Shown: positions 47,687 to 59,971 of the stretch, piece by piece | How positions within the stretch are numbered: the stretch's first letter is position 1 | Layout of the letters: each line of letters opens with the position of its first letter | Origin: Phascolomyces articulosus | Lineage: Eukaryota; Mucoromycota; Mucoromycetes; Mucorales; Lichtheimiaceae | Reading direction: 5' to 3' | DNA: 64,000 nt | Assembly: GCA_025677815.1 (NCBI GenBank) | Contig: JAIXMP010000013.1 | Location: forward strand, 248,001-312,000 | Notes under the pieces: model-generated | Databases searched by the model: none | The model's input: only the letters and a program-made list of their open reading frames with translations | What the model was told of the DNA's origin: nothing | Translations under genes and position numbers: made by a program

Positions 47687-49632
47687 ATGTATTTTGAGAG
47701 AGGTTTGATACGATTATCAAGAGTAACATGGGATTATCCAAAACAGGTTCAACAAGTCACTTTTCGTTTCTTATCATCAAAAACAAAAGGAGGTCCTTCC
47801 CGTGAAAAAGTCCGTGCCATTCCGTTTACGCAACATGTAAAAGCCGCTGATAATGTAAGTTTTTTCTCATCTTAAAACATTGAAAAACCATTTCACATGA
47901 ACATATGATAACCTCATGTTGACATTATAAATGACTATAATGAAAGATTTTTGAAGACTATCACGGTAATGGCTTTTTTTCCGCTCGTGTTACTCATGCA
48001 GGCCCACCGCAAGAAATATTCTTACCGTTTTGGGTTATTTCTTGTAGGGTACATGCAAAGATTGTTCAAGCTCAAGTGGTATATATACTTCTTTTATTTT
48101 GTTCACAAACTCAAACAACTGATTTTAATATCTAACTCATTATCATTATAGGGTCATAGTATGATGAGAAATGTGTATAATCCTGCTACAAGACGTAATG
48201 AAGTTCGATATGATACACAATGGGTAAGTTAGATATATTCTTACAATCAAAAATTATGCGGAATTGCCTGAGGGAGTTACATCTTAACTATTTTGTTCAA
48301 ACAAAAATTTATAGACCTGGGTTTCGGATCAATATCAATGGTCACGTGATTATCTTCCGACAGAACATGTTGGAATGCATATTTACGCGTCGCATAAATA
48401 TAGACGTGGGTTGGTGAATGCGATTCGAAGTGGTTCATGTTTAGAACAAGCCACTGCTTTTACACCTGAACTTTTAGATCGACCTCCTTATACGGATATG
48501 AGCCCTGAGTATCGAAAAGTCAATCGAATGGTGGATCCATTTAATTTATATCCAGCAACAGCTGTACGCTTTGCTAAATCTTATATCATGTCTACGGAAG
48601 AAGAATATGCGGATGCTTATTTACGTAAAGTCTATGCTGCTGATCAAACACGATTTGTGAAGGTCGAAATAGAATTGGAAGATATAAAATGTGCACCTAT
48701 CTATTATCCTGCTTATGTTTATACAATTAATTATCTTGGAAGAAATTTACGTACATTTGTCAATGGTTTTGATTTACATGTGGGTGGTATTCGTACCTAT
48801 AATTGGACGCGTGTTGCTATGGTATCTGCTGCTGGTATGGCCACTGCTATGTCAATGACAGGCGGTATTGGTTGGGGTGGTATTAGTGGTTCATTCTGGG
48901 TAAGTTATATATTTAGTTATATATTTATCATAAGGATTACTTAATAGTTAATGCAATTCCCCCTTTCACACCTCTACAGATTGGCATTGTGTTACCTACT
49001 GTCATGACATCTATGCTTGCCATGTATTTCCCGCTTCTCTCTTTAAAATTTAGAGATTGGAAACGACAACAAGAAATACATGCTGCTCATCAAGATGCAC
49101 ATACATGGGATTCGGATTGGGTGGGGGCTTATGACGCATACGAAGATCAACAACGGTATAAGACGTGGAAAGCCGAGCATCAATATTATCAACAGTCGCG
49201 GTCTTGGGGACCCTCATCAGCGAAAACGGAGGCGGATAGCGATCCACAAGGGTATTACCAAACATTGGGCGTAAGTCCAAGTGCATCTACAGCCGATATT
49301 CAATCCGCTTTTCGAGGGTAAAAGAGAATAAACATAGCAAAGAATAATATCTATTACAACTATCCATGTTTACAAAATACTTAATGTTGTTTTGAATATT
49401 TAGACTTGCAATGAAGCATCATCCTGATCGATATTCTGATCCAAAGGAAAAGAAAAAAGCAACCGCGCAATTCCAAAAAATATCTTCTGCATACAGTGTT
49501 CTTCGTGATCGTGAGTAATTTCTTTTTTTGATACTACTATTATCAACGATTGGATAACTAATTATATCTATGCTTCTTTTTTTTTCTTTAGCACGAAAAC
49601 GAAAGACCTACGATACAACCGGACGTTCATAA
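47687..49632 (+). CDS. membrane-anchored J-domain protein, probably mitochondrial (480 aa)
   Basis: Exons 47687-47854, 47947-48078, 48152-48223, 48315-48899, 48980-49317, 49404-49510, 49592-49632, in frame to TAA. The N-terminus is Arg-rich and acid-poor with a matrix-protease-like RFLSS (MYFERGLIRLSR...VTFRFLSSKTK), suggesting a mitochondrial presequence. Residues about 60-280 are an unrecognised soluble domain (TTREEEYADAYLRKV-type helices, CAPIYYPAYVYTINYL). One or two hydrophobic segments (about 285-345) follow, rich in Gly/Ala/Met. The C-terminus is a J domain (about 408-475: GYYQTLGVSPSAS, HPD at 438-440, AYSVLRDPRKRKTYDTTG). J domains stimulate Hsp70 ATPase. A membrane segment before a J domain recalls Pam18/Tim14 or Mdj2, but the large N-terminal domain differs, so I assign no orthologue. 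ERG24 starts 138 bases downstream. Confidence 0.85.
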
Positions 49633-49698
49633 AAAAAATGTGCCATTCAAATCCGGCACTTCATACCGATTTTTTTTGTTGTATTTAGTTAACTCCGA

Positions 49699-49705
49699 TA
49701 TAAAT
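49699..49705 (+). promoter_or_regulatory. ERG24: TATA-like element of ERG24
   Basis: TATAAAT 65 bases before the ERG24 ATG, inside the 138-base gap after the J-protein gene. Confidence 0.45.
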
Positions 49706-49770
49706 AGACTTGAAGGAATAAGAACTTCTTTAATTTTTTTTTTACTCTTCATCACTTTGTTTCGCACATC

Positions 49771-51490
49771 ATGGCTACTAAGGATGAATTGAACCCAAAG
49801 ACAACCGAGTATGAATTTCTCGGTCCTGTGGGTGCCTTTTTATTTGTAACCGCATTACCTTTACTTGTTTTATTCTTTTCTATTTGTTGCAATGCCACAG
49901 GCTATCCATCGCAATCCTTATTTGAAGACTATAAAGCTTATTTTTCAGAATTGTTGACAGTTGAGATGGCCAAATCACTTATTGATCCCATTGCCATTGC
50001 CATATACCTTGCATTCATTCTTATCTTGGTTATTTATTCCTTTGCTTTGAATGGTGATGTTGTTCCTGGTACCAGACTTAGAAACGGCAAAGTTCTCAAG
50101 TATCGAATGAATGGTAAGTTTGTAAAACAGCAGTATATTGGAGATAGATACATGATATAATTCTTACATTGACTAATAATACATTATGTCAAAATTTATG
50201 ATAGGATTCCGTACTTTCCATAATATTTTTGTATTTGGTGGTTTCCTTTTGTATCAATATGGAAGCTATGAACCATTGCTTTTTGTTTACGATCATTGGG
50301 TTGGCATTGTCGTCGCATCCATTCTTTTCAGTTATCTTATCTCTTTATTCGTGTACCTCAGAAGCTTTAAACCCGATGCCCTTTTGGCACTTGGTGGTAA
50401 CAGTGGAAATGCTCTTTACGATGTAAGTCGTGTGATCTCGCGTGCTCTGCTTATTTCACTTACTTTTGGACTCCTGTTACACAATGCATTAACCATGATG
50501 ATTACAGTACATGATTGGTAGGGAATTAAATCCTCGTATTGGTGATTTCGATATCAAGTTTTTCACTGAACTTCGACCAGGATTGATTGGATGGGTTGTT
50601 CTTAATGTATGCTTTGCAGTCAAGCAATATCATGATCTTGAACGCATTACCAACTCTATGGGTTTGGTTTTGTTCTTCCATACATTCTATGTCGTTGATG
50701 CTCTTTGGAATGAAGAAGCCTGCCTTACTACCATGGATGTCACTACTGGTAATTCTATTATTAAAAAATAGGCAATTTTTTTGTGCTTCAGTGATGAAGA
50801 CTAACGATCATTGTTATATAATTAGATGGGTTCGGTTTTATGCTTGCCTTTGGATTATATACATGGGTCCCAATGCTTTACACTCTTCAAGCCCGTTATC
50901 TCGTTGATTTCCCCCGTGATATGAGCTATGTTGAACTTGGACTTATCCTTGCTCTTAACTTTTTGGGTTACTTTATCTTTAGAAGTGCCAATTCTCAAAA
51001 GAATGCATTCCGAAGTGACCCTGAATCAGAAAGTGTTAAACGTAAGTTGTTGACAATTCATGGATATACTTATATAATTCATCGTAGTATTAACGGATTC
51101 TCTTTTTTTATCGTGTAAACTATAGATTTGAAATATTTAAAGACTGAACGTGGCACTAAACTTATCATTTCCAGCTGGTGGGGTATGTCCCGCCATATTA
51201 ATTACCTTGGTGATTGGTTGATGGCATTGTCATGGTGTTTGCCTTGTGGATTTGGATCTGTTGTACCTTATTTCTATGCCATTTACTTTGGTATCTTGTT
51301 GATTCATCGTGAACGTCGTGATGATCATCAATGCCGTATCAAGTATGGCAAGGATTGGGATAAATACTGTAGTATTGTCAAGGCCAGAATTATTCCTGGT
51401 AAGTTTTTTTTTTTCTGTCTCTCTATTTCTATTCTAAAAAAAAGACTCTAACAATGGTTTTTACTTGTTTTTTTTTTAGGTATATATTAA
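49771..51490 (+). CDS. ERG24: C-14 sterol reductase Erg24 (433 aa)
   Basis: Exons 49771-50113, 50205-50422, 50508-50748, 50826-51041, 51126-51398, 51480-51490, in frame to TAA. It reduces the C14-C15 double bond after Erg11 in ergosterol synthesis, using NADPH, in the ER membrane. Both family signatures are present: [22 protein letters not shown] and the C-terminal [19 protein letters not shown]. The multi-span layout and the C-terminal [19 protein letters not shown]...RIIPGIY ending match the family, as does the length (yeast Erg24 438 aa). The final coding exon is just 11 nt (GlyIleTyr-stop). Morpholine-type fungicides act on this enzyme class. C-14 reductase is preferred over lamin B receptor because there is no Tudor domain; Erg4/C-24 reductase is less likely but not excluded by eye. 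Confidence 0.9.
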
Positions 51491-51744
51491 AAAAATGTAC
51501 TATAAAACTTATAACAATAATTAATTTACTTATTTTTCTTTGATATTAAATTATAATAACAACAATAATAATAAAAGCATTGACTTAACATTATTTTTTT
51601 GAACTTCATACAATCAAAGCTATGTCGGACTGGAATTGAGGAATTCTATCTCTCCCTTTTTTTTAAAGTTTGTACTATTCCAGCCTCTTCTTTCTTTTTC
51701 TTTAGAGCTAGATCTGCTTTTTTCTTTTTTTGCAGACGTGAACA

Positions 51745-54700
51745 ATGGGAAAACCTCCAAAGCAACCCAGGACCAAAGGCAGCTTGCAACCTGCTAGCAG
51801 CAGGTAACAAAACACTCTTATTTTATGGTTATTATTCATTCATTCTCTTGATTTATGCTAAATCGCCCTTCCTCCATTTATTTTCTGTTTCACTTTTTTG
51901 TTTTTTTTTTAAAAAAAAAAAGTCGCGCAGCAGAAATAGCCAGTAGTGGTAGTGCATTAAGTTTTCAGAATCTAGGTGGTTTTGCTCAATTTGCTGGGAC
52001 AACACCGGGATCGCCTATTGCAACAAGTACGGTAGATACAGATGCACTTTCGTTAACCAATAGCTTAGACGCTGAACTTGTCGTGATCTTGAAGAAAATC
52101 TCGAAACGCGATGCTGTGACAAAACTCAAAGCGCTGGAAGAACTTGAAACTTATCTCAGAGTCAATACAAGTGTTATCCCAGCAGTGATTCCTTCTTGGG
52201 TAAGACCTTATTGGATGATGGAAATGTATTTGAGAGAACAAAAGGAAGGAAAGAAAATATATAAATGTTCATCTGCTGTTATATTTGGATGATAGGCGAA
52301 AATGTATGTCAAACTTACCATTGAAGTCGATCGACGAGTACGCTTGGCTGCGAATCATGTTCACTTGCTTGTATCCACCAATGCTAAAAAGAAATTGGCA
52401 CCTCATCTTAAAGAGTTTATTGGCGCATGGTTGATCACAATGTTTGATCAAAGTCCAGATGTTGCGCGGGCTGCTAGAAATTCTTTTGAGGTAAAACGGA
52501 TCTATGGAGATTAGGTCTACTATTCTTAATATATTAACTAATTGTTATGGGGGACTGATTTTGCTTATAGACTGTATTTTCAGAGGACAAGAGATTGGGC
52601 GTCTTTGAGTTTTGTCAAAAGGATATCTTGGAATATGTGACAGAAATGATTTTGTCTAAAACACCGGATACCCTCAGTATGTTTTATTGCTTCCTTTTAA
52701 ATTTTATTATAGTTGATTTGGCTATATTTCTTTATTTAACAAATCTCTGCTCAATTACTCGATAGGCGATCCACGACATGTAACAAAAGAGGATATGGCA
52801 GCCAAGTTTGCTCGTGTTATATCGGGCTGTTTCTACTGCATTGGTCATATCATTGGTATGTATAGGAAATCGATAATACTTGATCTAGTTTAAGTACTGA
52901 CTTTTGGAGGGAAAATCACCATCTTATAGAAAAACTGTCAGAAGAGGAACGTGAAAAGTATATGGAGGATTATAACGCATTATTTGATAGCCCAACTTTA
53001 TGGAAATTTTTGGGTCATAACAGCCCTGTGATTAGAAAATCCGTTTATAGATTCATCAAGACTTTATTAATCCAATGGAAAGGTAAAATTGGTGTACTAT
53101 TTTATTGGATACGACAGAGCAGGGGAATACATCGATATTAAATTTTATATGCCCATGGATATAATCTAGGAATTTTGTCAATCCGCCTGAACATCATCTG
53201 TAGTGCATTTTTTGCCAGCTTTTTGAGCGAGAAAGAACAAGGAACCTTTTCAGACATGTGGGATGCCATTCTTTTGTTAACAAAAGGTAATTATTGGAAG
53301 GATGACAAAGTATTCAAGAAAGAAAAGAGAAAAAAAAACATTCTTGTGCATGCAACTGGGTTGTGGATGGATATTTATATAATAAAAACTAGAATTCCCG
53401 GAAGCATGGCTGATTGCTGGAAAAAAGAAACCTATTATGCCCAAATTTTGCAATTTCCTTCGTAGTGGTTTGAATGGTGCTGTCAATATTGGTTATCCAA
53501 GTATTCTAGTCATTATTGCCAACTTACCATCTGAGGTAAAATACTGAAAGAGGATGTCACTATAGTTTTTTAAGTAGATACTAAATACAGTGAATGATTA
53601 CATAATTAGATCCGAGATCAACCTGCATTTTACAAAGATTTGTTTACAAGCTTCTGGAAGGGTGTTTCTTCTGAATCGATTGATCAATCTAACAGTGATG
53701 TTTTTATGAATGCTAACGCGGAATGTATTGTGTATAGCTTGATATCAGAAAGGTAATACAATACACTTGACTCAATTGTTTCTTTGGGAGTATATAATTC
53801 AAAGTTTTTTTTTCAATATTTCATTAGTAATGCAGGTACAGATCGTGCATCTTACCTTATCAACGATACATTTACAAATTTGATCAAAACATCGATTTCC
53901 TTGTCTAAAGAGTTTCCAGAAGAAAAATCAAGTACCAAACTCATGGCTATTTTAGCCAAACATCTCACTGTATTAGCTTCTGCTCAAAGTGTGAAAGGTA
54001 TCAATAGCAAAAACGTTTTGAATTAGCTTCATTTTATACGACCATATTTCGATATTAATCAAGAAGAAACCACTGTATTATATTATATAATATTAGATAG
54101 TATGACACAATTCTGGAATGAGCTTGATACGTTTATTGTTCAAACAGTAATTGATTGTTCTGTTCCAAGAGGGTACACCTCCAGTCTCGATTCCTTTTGC
54201 CGTAACGTGAGCAAATTTGTTGCTGAAGTACGTAGTCAGTTGGATGAAAAGTCAGAAAAACAATCCACACTTTATTCTAAAATGACAGATTTGGTGAAAC
54301 GTTTAATTGGAGCATCTTTCACTTCAAGTTTGGTTTACAAAGGTAAAATACATTGGAAATTTATTTTGGGTTATATTAAGAAAGCTTTTGATATATTTAT
54401 TATGGATTGATATTCCCTTCTTTTCCATATTATAGATAAATCGCCAACGCTACTTTTGTTGGCTAACCATGCTATAAAGAATTATTGGGATTGTTTGGAT
54501 GAATCAAGCTTGAAGGTAAATCGGATCAGAAAAAAAAAAATTAAAAAAAGATGTCCGAGAACTAAAACCATGTTGAACGATATTTTTGCAGGAAATCATC
54601 GAACAGACCAAGATCTTATTATCTTTATTGACAGAAGACTCTCAAAGCACACTTGAATCACTTTCTTCTGTTTATGTTGGTTTGGTATCTCGTATTTCTG

Positions 54701-57700
54701 ATAGTAGTGAAGCATGTGGATTATGGAACCTTGCTATTCAAAAGTTATCAAGTATTGAAGGAAACAATTGTCAACAGGCCAAAGCACTCGTAGCCTTTTT
54801 GGAACAAGTAAGAAAATTTGAAAATAAGAAAGATTTTTCATTAAATGATGATATGAGATATCTAACATGTTGCAGCTTAATAACAGCAATAATTATCAAA
54901 GTAATGAACTTGATACAATGTTTGAAAAGTATATGATCATTCAATTGGATTCATCCACAAAATATATACCGGAAAATATTTTACAACATTTGGGTACCAT
55001 TGGTTTAAAGTTACATTTATGTAAGTTTCTATTTTGATGAAGAAAAAACTGTATTATTTCAAGTGAATAATTATGCATAGAGAACTAAAAAAACATTTTT
55101 TTAGTAAACCCACTATTCTCTGAGCAAACATTCAATAACGTCCTTGTAAGTTTCCACAAGAAACTCCAACAATTCTTAAAGTTGACAAAGAGCGCTGATA
55201 AGGTGATACTTGGTACTGCATTATCCATCTTGGTTATTCTTGAAAATATCTTGGAAAATAGAGAGACGGCTTGCAAATTGCTTGACAATAAGGCATTTCA
55301 TGGTATCACAACAGAAGTGTTTGAGATGATGTATATTAATGCTGAAGATGGAGAAGATGTCGATTGTCGCAAGATAATTGCGCGTGCAGCTTCAACAGTA
55401 TGGAATATGATATCCACGAGCACAGCTAATAAAGATGAATCATATCGGTCCCGTTTATTCAAACCTATTTTGTTGCACTTAAAAGACTCTATTACCGATG
55501 TCACTCGATCTGAAAGGTTTGTTACTATTACTGTTGCTACTACTGTACGAGTTGGCATATACTATGAAACTGTAAAAAACTAATTATTTCATGTAATAGC
55601 CCATCTGGTATCTTAAATCGTGTAGATAAACTTATCAGCAGCTTCTATGCTGTTGGTAGTCAAGGGTTCAAGGAGGCAATGGTAATACTTCTTGGTGATG
55701 CTAATAGCTGGGAAGCATTACGTGAACCTTTCACACAATATACCTCAAATCTCCTTACACTTACCATCACTGACAAATACGTTGGCTTGATAAAAACACC
55801 TCCCGTGGACAGTGATGAGTTGATGCCTGTATCCTATGATTCACTTGGCTTGAGCGCGTATGGTCGTTTGATCTTTTCAGTAGCAGAATATATTGTCCAA
55901 ATTGGCCCTGACGAATTTTTCGACGGGAATAATAGAGAATGGGTAATGCGACACCTTACACTATCAAGCATTGAATGTCAACATGGATTGGATGTTCCAG
56001 GATGTTCTCGTATCTGGAACTCTGACGTGGTAGGAAGCACACCTATTGTGTTAGAGTTTCTTCAACGAGTGAATTATATTTTCGATTATCGCTTTGAATC
56101 AGTCATGGTCTCAGAACTTGGTCATTCTTGGTACACAATTTTATACTCTGCTATCACAAATCAAAGTAATAGTAGTAGTACCAACGATAATCAAGATTTC
56201 CTTTCATTTGTGGCAAATCTCATACTTCCTTCCAGTGTAGAGGATGAGACAACCATTATTGATGCCATGTCCGGTGTATTGGTTGAAAGTATCTTATCTA
56301 AATTGGTTGTACAAATTGGCTTAAAGAGTGATGCCTTGCCACTTTGGTTAAAACTTGTGAAGGCAGAGGCAACAGAACGTGAGTGTGAATTTTTTATTTT
56401 CTCTTTTCTATATTGCTCTCACAACTGATTTTTTAACAATTTTTTTTGTGTTTATGTTCATCTTTTTTAGTCAAGTTACCAATTAAGGTAGCAATCCTCA
56501 ATGCCATCAAAACTGAATTCTCACAAGAATCAGATTATAAAACATTGCAAAGTGAAATTACTAGCAAATTATCCGGTATTTCTAGCTTGGATGAATTTGG
56601 CGATAATGAAGGAAAAGGTAATGTTTTATTCTTTTGCTTCTTATTGTATGTAATTATATACATGAGAGGATAGGGTTGTTAATATGATATCTTTTTTTAG
56701 CATGGAAATTGCTTGTGCTTCTCAACGCAACATCCTCACATCATGGTGATGCCATTTCTATTCCTTCTCAACGACTGATGCATCTTGTGCTTACTATCCG
56801 TAAATGGTTCGATGATGATTCTTCTTTAGATGATCTTGAATATCATCAACGTACTCGAGTATTGATTCAACTTGCCCAACTCTTTATTAATATTGCCAAG
56901 TCTGTCAAAGATGTATCAGGAGGACAATGGGACTTTTTCTTAGAACGAAGTTATGAATGGGTGACAGTAAGTTTATCTCCTATCTACACACAGCAGCGGA
57001 GATTTCTTTTTTCTAATGCACATCCAATCCAATCCATTTTATTTTTTGATGTGTATAGTATAGTGACCCTGAACTTGATGAAGAATTACCATTTATATAT
57101 TACGCTGCACAATTGTTCTCAACTTTAAAGAAACTTGCCTATGAAGGAATTGTAGACTTATTTGCAGCCCTTGATGACCAAGCACCGCAATACTATGAAA
57201 CCTTACTAAAGTTGTTTACTAAGGAAGGAGGTAAAAATGAATTGGATTTATTTTGAAACAAAAAGAAAAGGCAACGAATACTAAAAATTACCAATATAGA
57301 ATTTGCACTCTCGACCGCTTCCACCAAACCGAAGATTGTATATCAAGAATTATTAGCGGATCTTATTGAAGATGTGCCATCTTCAGTCTTGTTTGAATCA
57401 TCTGATATATCAGAGGTATGCTGTTTCCCCTGATAGAGTTATTTTAGACAAAATTTGGTATATTAATTGATAATGGGAAATCGGGGGAATGATTAGATTT
57501 CAGGCTTGCTTAAAGTATCCAACGAAGTCTTGCAAAAGCGTGCTTTCAAATTAATCGAAATGCATATTACACACATTGTACAAGAATTATCGGTGCGATT
57601 AGAGTTTAATGCAAACAATGGTAATTTCTATTCTGTTTTTTTAAAAAAAATATATACATTTATCAATAGTTTTTATATACTCATCATCGAGTATTTCTTT

Positions 57701-59287
57701 ATGGTTTTTAGAGGAAGAGAGTAACGACAAGGTTTATATTGATAAATCCATTTTTGACTATATGATTAATCCACCCAATATTTCTAAATGGCACACGTTA
57801 CCACTGGATGAGCAGGTATGTGGAATGAAGGGAAGAATGTGCTAGTAAGAGTTAGATCCTATGAAATGTGTCTATTCACCCTGCCATTCTACTTAGGCAT
57901 TGCATGATGTATTTGGGTTCCTGCTGGTTTGGTTACTCATGTTTGAACATTTTAACAATATTGTAAGTATATAATCATTTGGGGGGGTTGACAAAAAGCA
58001 AGAATAGGTATTAATGACATTATATCATCTTAGACATTCCGACTCAAACAAGAATACACTGCACAATTGAAAGATGCAAATGCTGTCTCAAAAATGATAC
58101 CATTTATTTCAAAGATTCTTGGCGTCGGTGCTGATCAAATGATACAACCATTTGATCTGTCATTGTGGGATATTAACGAATATGAAGTAGATGGTAAATA
58201 TGAATGAGTAATTCAAGTACAAATGATCAGATAAATAACAGAACTTGTCAACTAATGTCCTCTTTTATTTTAACTAGGTTTTGATACTGCTTATGAAATC
58301 AGCTATCAAGTCCTTGCAGCCCATTTATACTATAGAGCATTAAAACATATTCCATCCTTGATAAGGTAAATGATTGCATTTTTCGAAATAAGTGTGCAAC
58401 AACTTTTCGGTAGTATTAACGTGGATTTTTTTTATGATCATTTAAAGGCAATGGTGGGTTGATTGCAAAAACCGACAATTGACAATCGGTATCGGAAGGT
58501 ATGAGTAACGAGATTATAAAGTATGAGAGACCAATACATACACATGTATACTAATTCTAAAATATGTTCAGTTATACCGAAAAGAACTTTAGCGCCATGC
58601 TCATCAACAGTGAACTTGATTTGGTCACTCGAGACGATATCAAGAGTTTATTGGAAGATAATGATGGTAATGAATTTACTGTGAAAGCACTTCGAGCTGC
58701 AAGTGAAGTGACTGCAACCTATCGTGTAGACGAACAGAACATGCAAATTGCAATCAAATTACCGAGCAATTTCCCATTACGGCAAATAGATGTAGAAAGT
58801 GTACAAAAAGTAGGCGTGAGTGATAAACAATGGCGAGGCTGGATGTTTTCCGTTGCGGCGGTAATTGGATCACAGGTAAACGAAGATATGATTATAAGCA
58901 CCCCAAATCTATGCTTGTATGAAGAAAATAAGAATATTCATAATAATTTGTTTATCCAATGTAGAATGGTAATATTGTGGATGCCTTGACAGTATTCAAA
59001 CGAAATGTCAACTTGCACTTTAGTGGTGTTGAGGATTGTACAATTTGTTACTCGATTATTAGTGCACAAGATCGGTCCATACCCACAAAACAATGTCGTA
59101 CATGTAAAAACAAATTCCATGCTAGTTGTTTATATAAGGTTTGTCATGTTTTTGTTGATCTTCTTTTTTTAGGATAATGAAATAGATCCATGAAACAACT
59201 AACACACATATACACATATCTCTTTCTACATAGTGGTTCCGTTCTTCGAATTCTGCAAGCTGTCCTCTTTGCAGAACCGTATTCTAA
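51745..59287 (+). CDS. LTN1: listerin, ribosome-associated E3 ubiquitin ligase (1718 aa)
   Basis: 29 exons read in frame from ATG to TAA: 51745-51803, 51923-52199, 52296-52490, 52571-52676, 52766-52855, 52930-53082, 53170-53286, 53393-53535, 53610-53752, 53828-53997, 54097-54342, 54436-54515, 54592-54807, 54876-55020, 55105-55516, 55600-56378, 56471-56617, 56701-56966, 57059-57230, 57300-57415, 57497-57620, 57712-57815, 57897-57962, 58034-58193, 58278-58365, 58448-58498, 58572-58875, 58965-59138, 59234-59287. The N-terminus (MGKPPKQPRTKGSLQPAS... LGGFAQFAGTTPGSP... AVTKLKALEEL) is the listerin signature that binds Rqc2/60S. A long HEAT-type helical solenoid follows. An RWD-like region (WWVDCKNRQL...LPSNFPLRQIDVE) precedes a C4HC3 RING in the last 51 residues (CTIC...CRTCKNKFHASC...CPLC). 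Ltn1 ubiquitinates nascent chains stalled on 60S subunits. Length fits (yeast 1562, human 1766). A CAG just before the start may end a 5'-UTR intron. Confidence 0.93.
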
Positions 59288-59395
59288 ATTATCATCCCTT
59301 AATCTCCATCCATATCATCTCTCTTGTTTTGTACAATAAAATATAAAAAAAAAAAAGAAAACGTAGAAGCTTTTTTTTTATTGACTGTACATAGT

Positions 59396-59971
59396 TTATG
59401 CTCGTCCTTTTCCTTTTTCTTTTCGTGTATGTGGTATATCTGCATGCATTTCTGCGTCCTCTTCAAGTTCATCAGGTCCACCTTCATCCAAGGGTTCGTA
59501 TGCTTCAGTATGAACTTCTTCCCATTTTCCATCTTTTAGAACACACAAAAACAGAAAGAACAATTTTATCATGAATATTTTGTTTCTTATTTTACACTGT
59601 TTTCTTTATAATAACAAGAATAATTGTGAGTTTTTTTTTTTACCTTCATCTTGATATACAAAGTAAATATCCGATTCACTTTCCAATCCAGCACTTGAAA
59701 CAGTGTCTGAATCATTTAACAATGAATACTGATCGGAACGCCGGATATAAAGGCGGATTTGATCAGGCGATTTGTTACAACCTGGCTGCGCAATGCATAA
59801 TTTCTGTTTAATGTTTTGAATGGTGTCGTGGGCTGCGTAACATAAAAAGACAATGGATTTGTTTCGTCTGACACGAATGTAAAGCAACTTTCCTTGTGGC
59901 ATGATTGAATGGCACTCGCGTTTTTGTGGTTGACGTAAGGAAAGGAAAGGTATCGGAGCTAATTTACTCAT
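59396..59971 (-). CDS. elongin-B-like ubiquitin-fold protein (154 aa)
   Basis: Two exons, 59971-59644 and 59532-59396, joined in phase 1 (GTAAAA...AAAAG), ending in TAA. Residues about 27-110 have a ubiquitin-like fold pattern: LLYIRVRRNKSIVFL, an IQNIKQKL helix, PDQIRLY, LLNDSDTVSSAGLES, IYFVYQDEDGKWEEV. The basic strand-turn start, PPD/SPDQIRLY, and the C-terminal EEVHTEAYEPL resemble elongin B (118 aa in human), which pairs with elongin C in cullin-2/5 ligases and RNA polymerase II elongation. The C-terminal tail is acidic, then basic (KEKGKGRA). The elongin B call is a resemblance by eye; a generic ubiquitin-like protein is possible. The 3' end lies 108 bases from that of LTN1. Confidence 0.65.
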
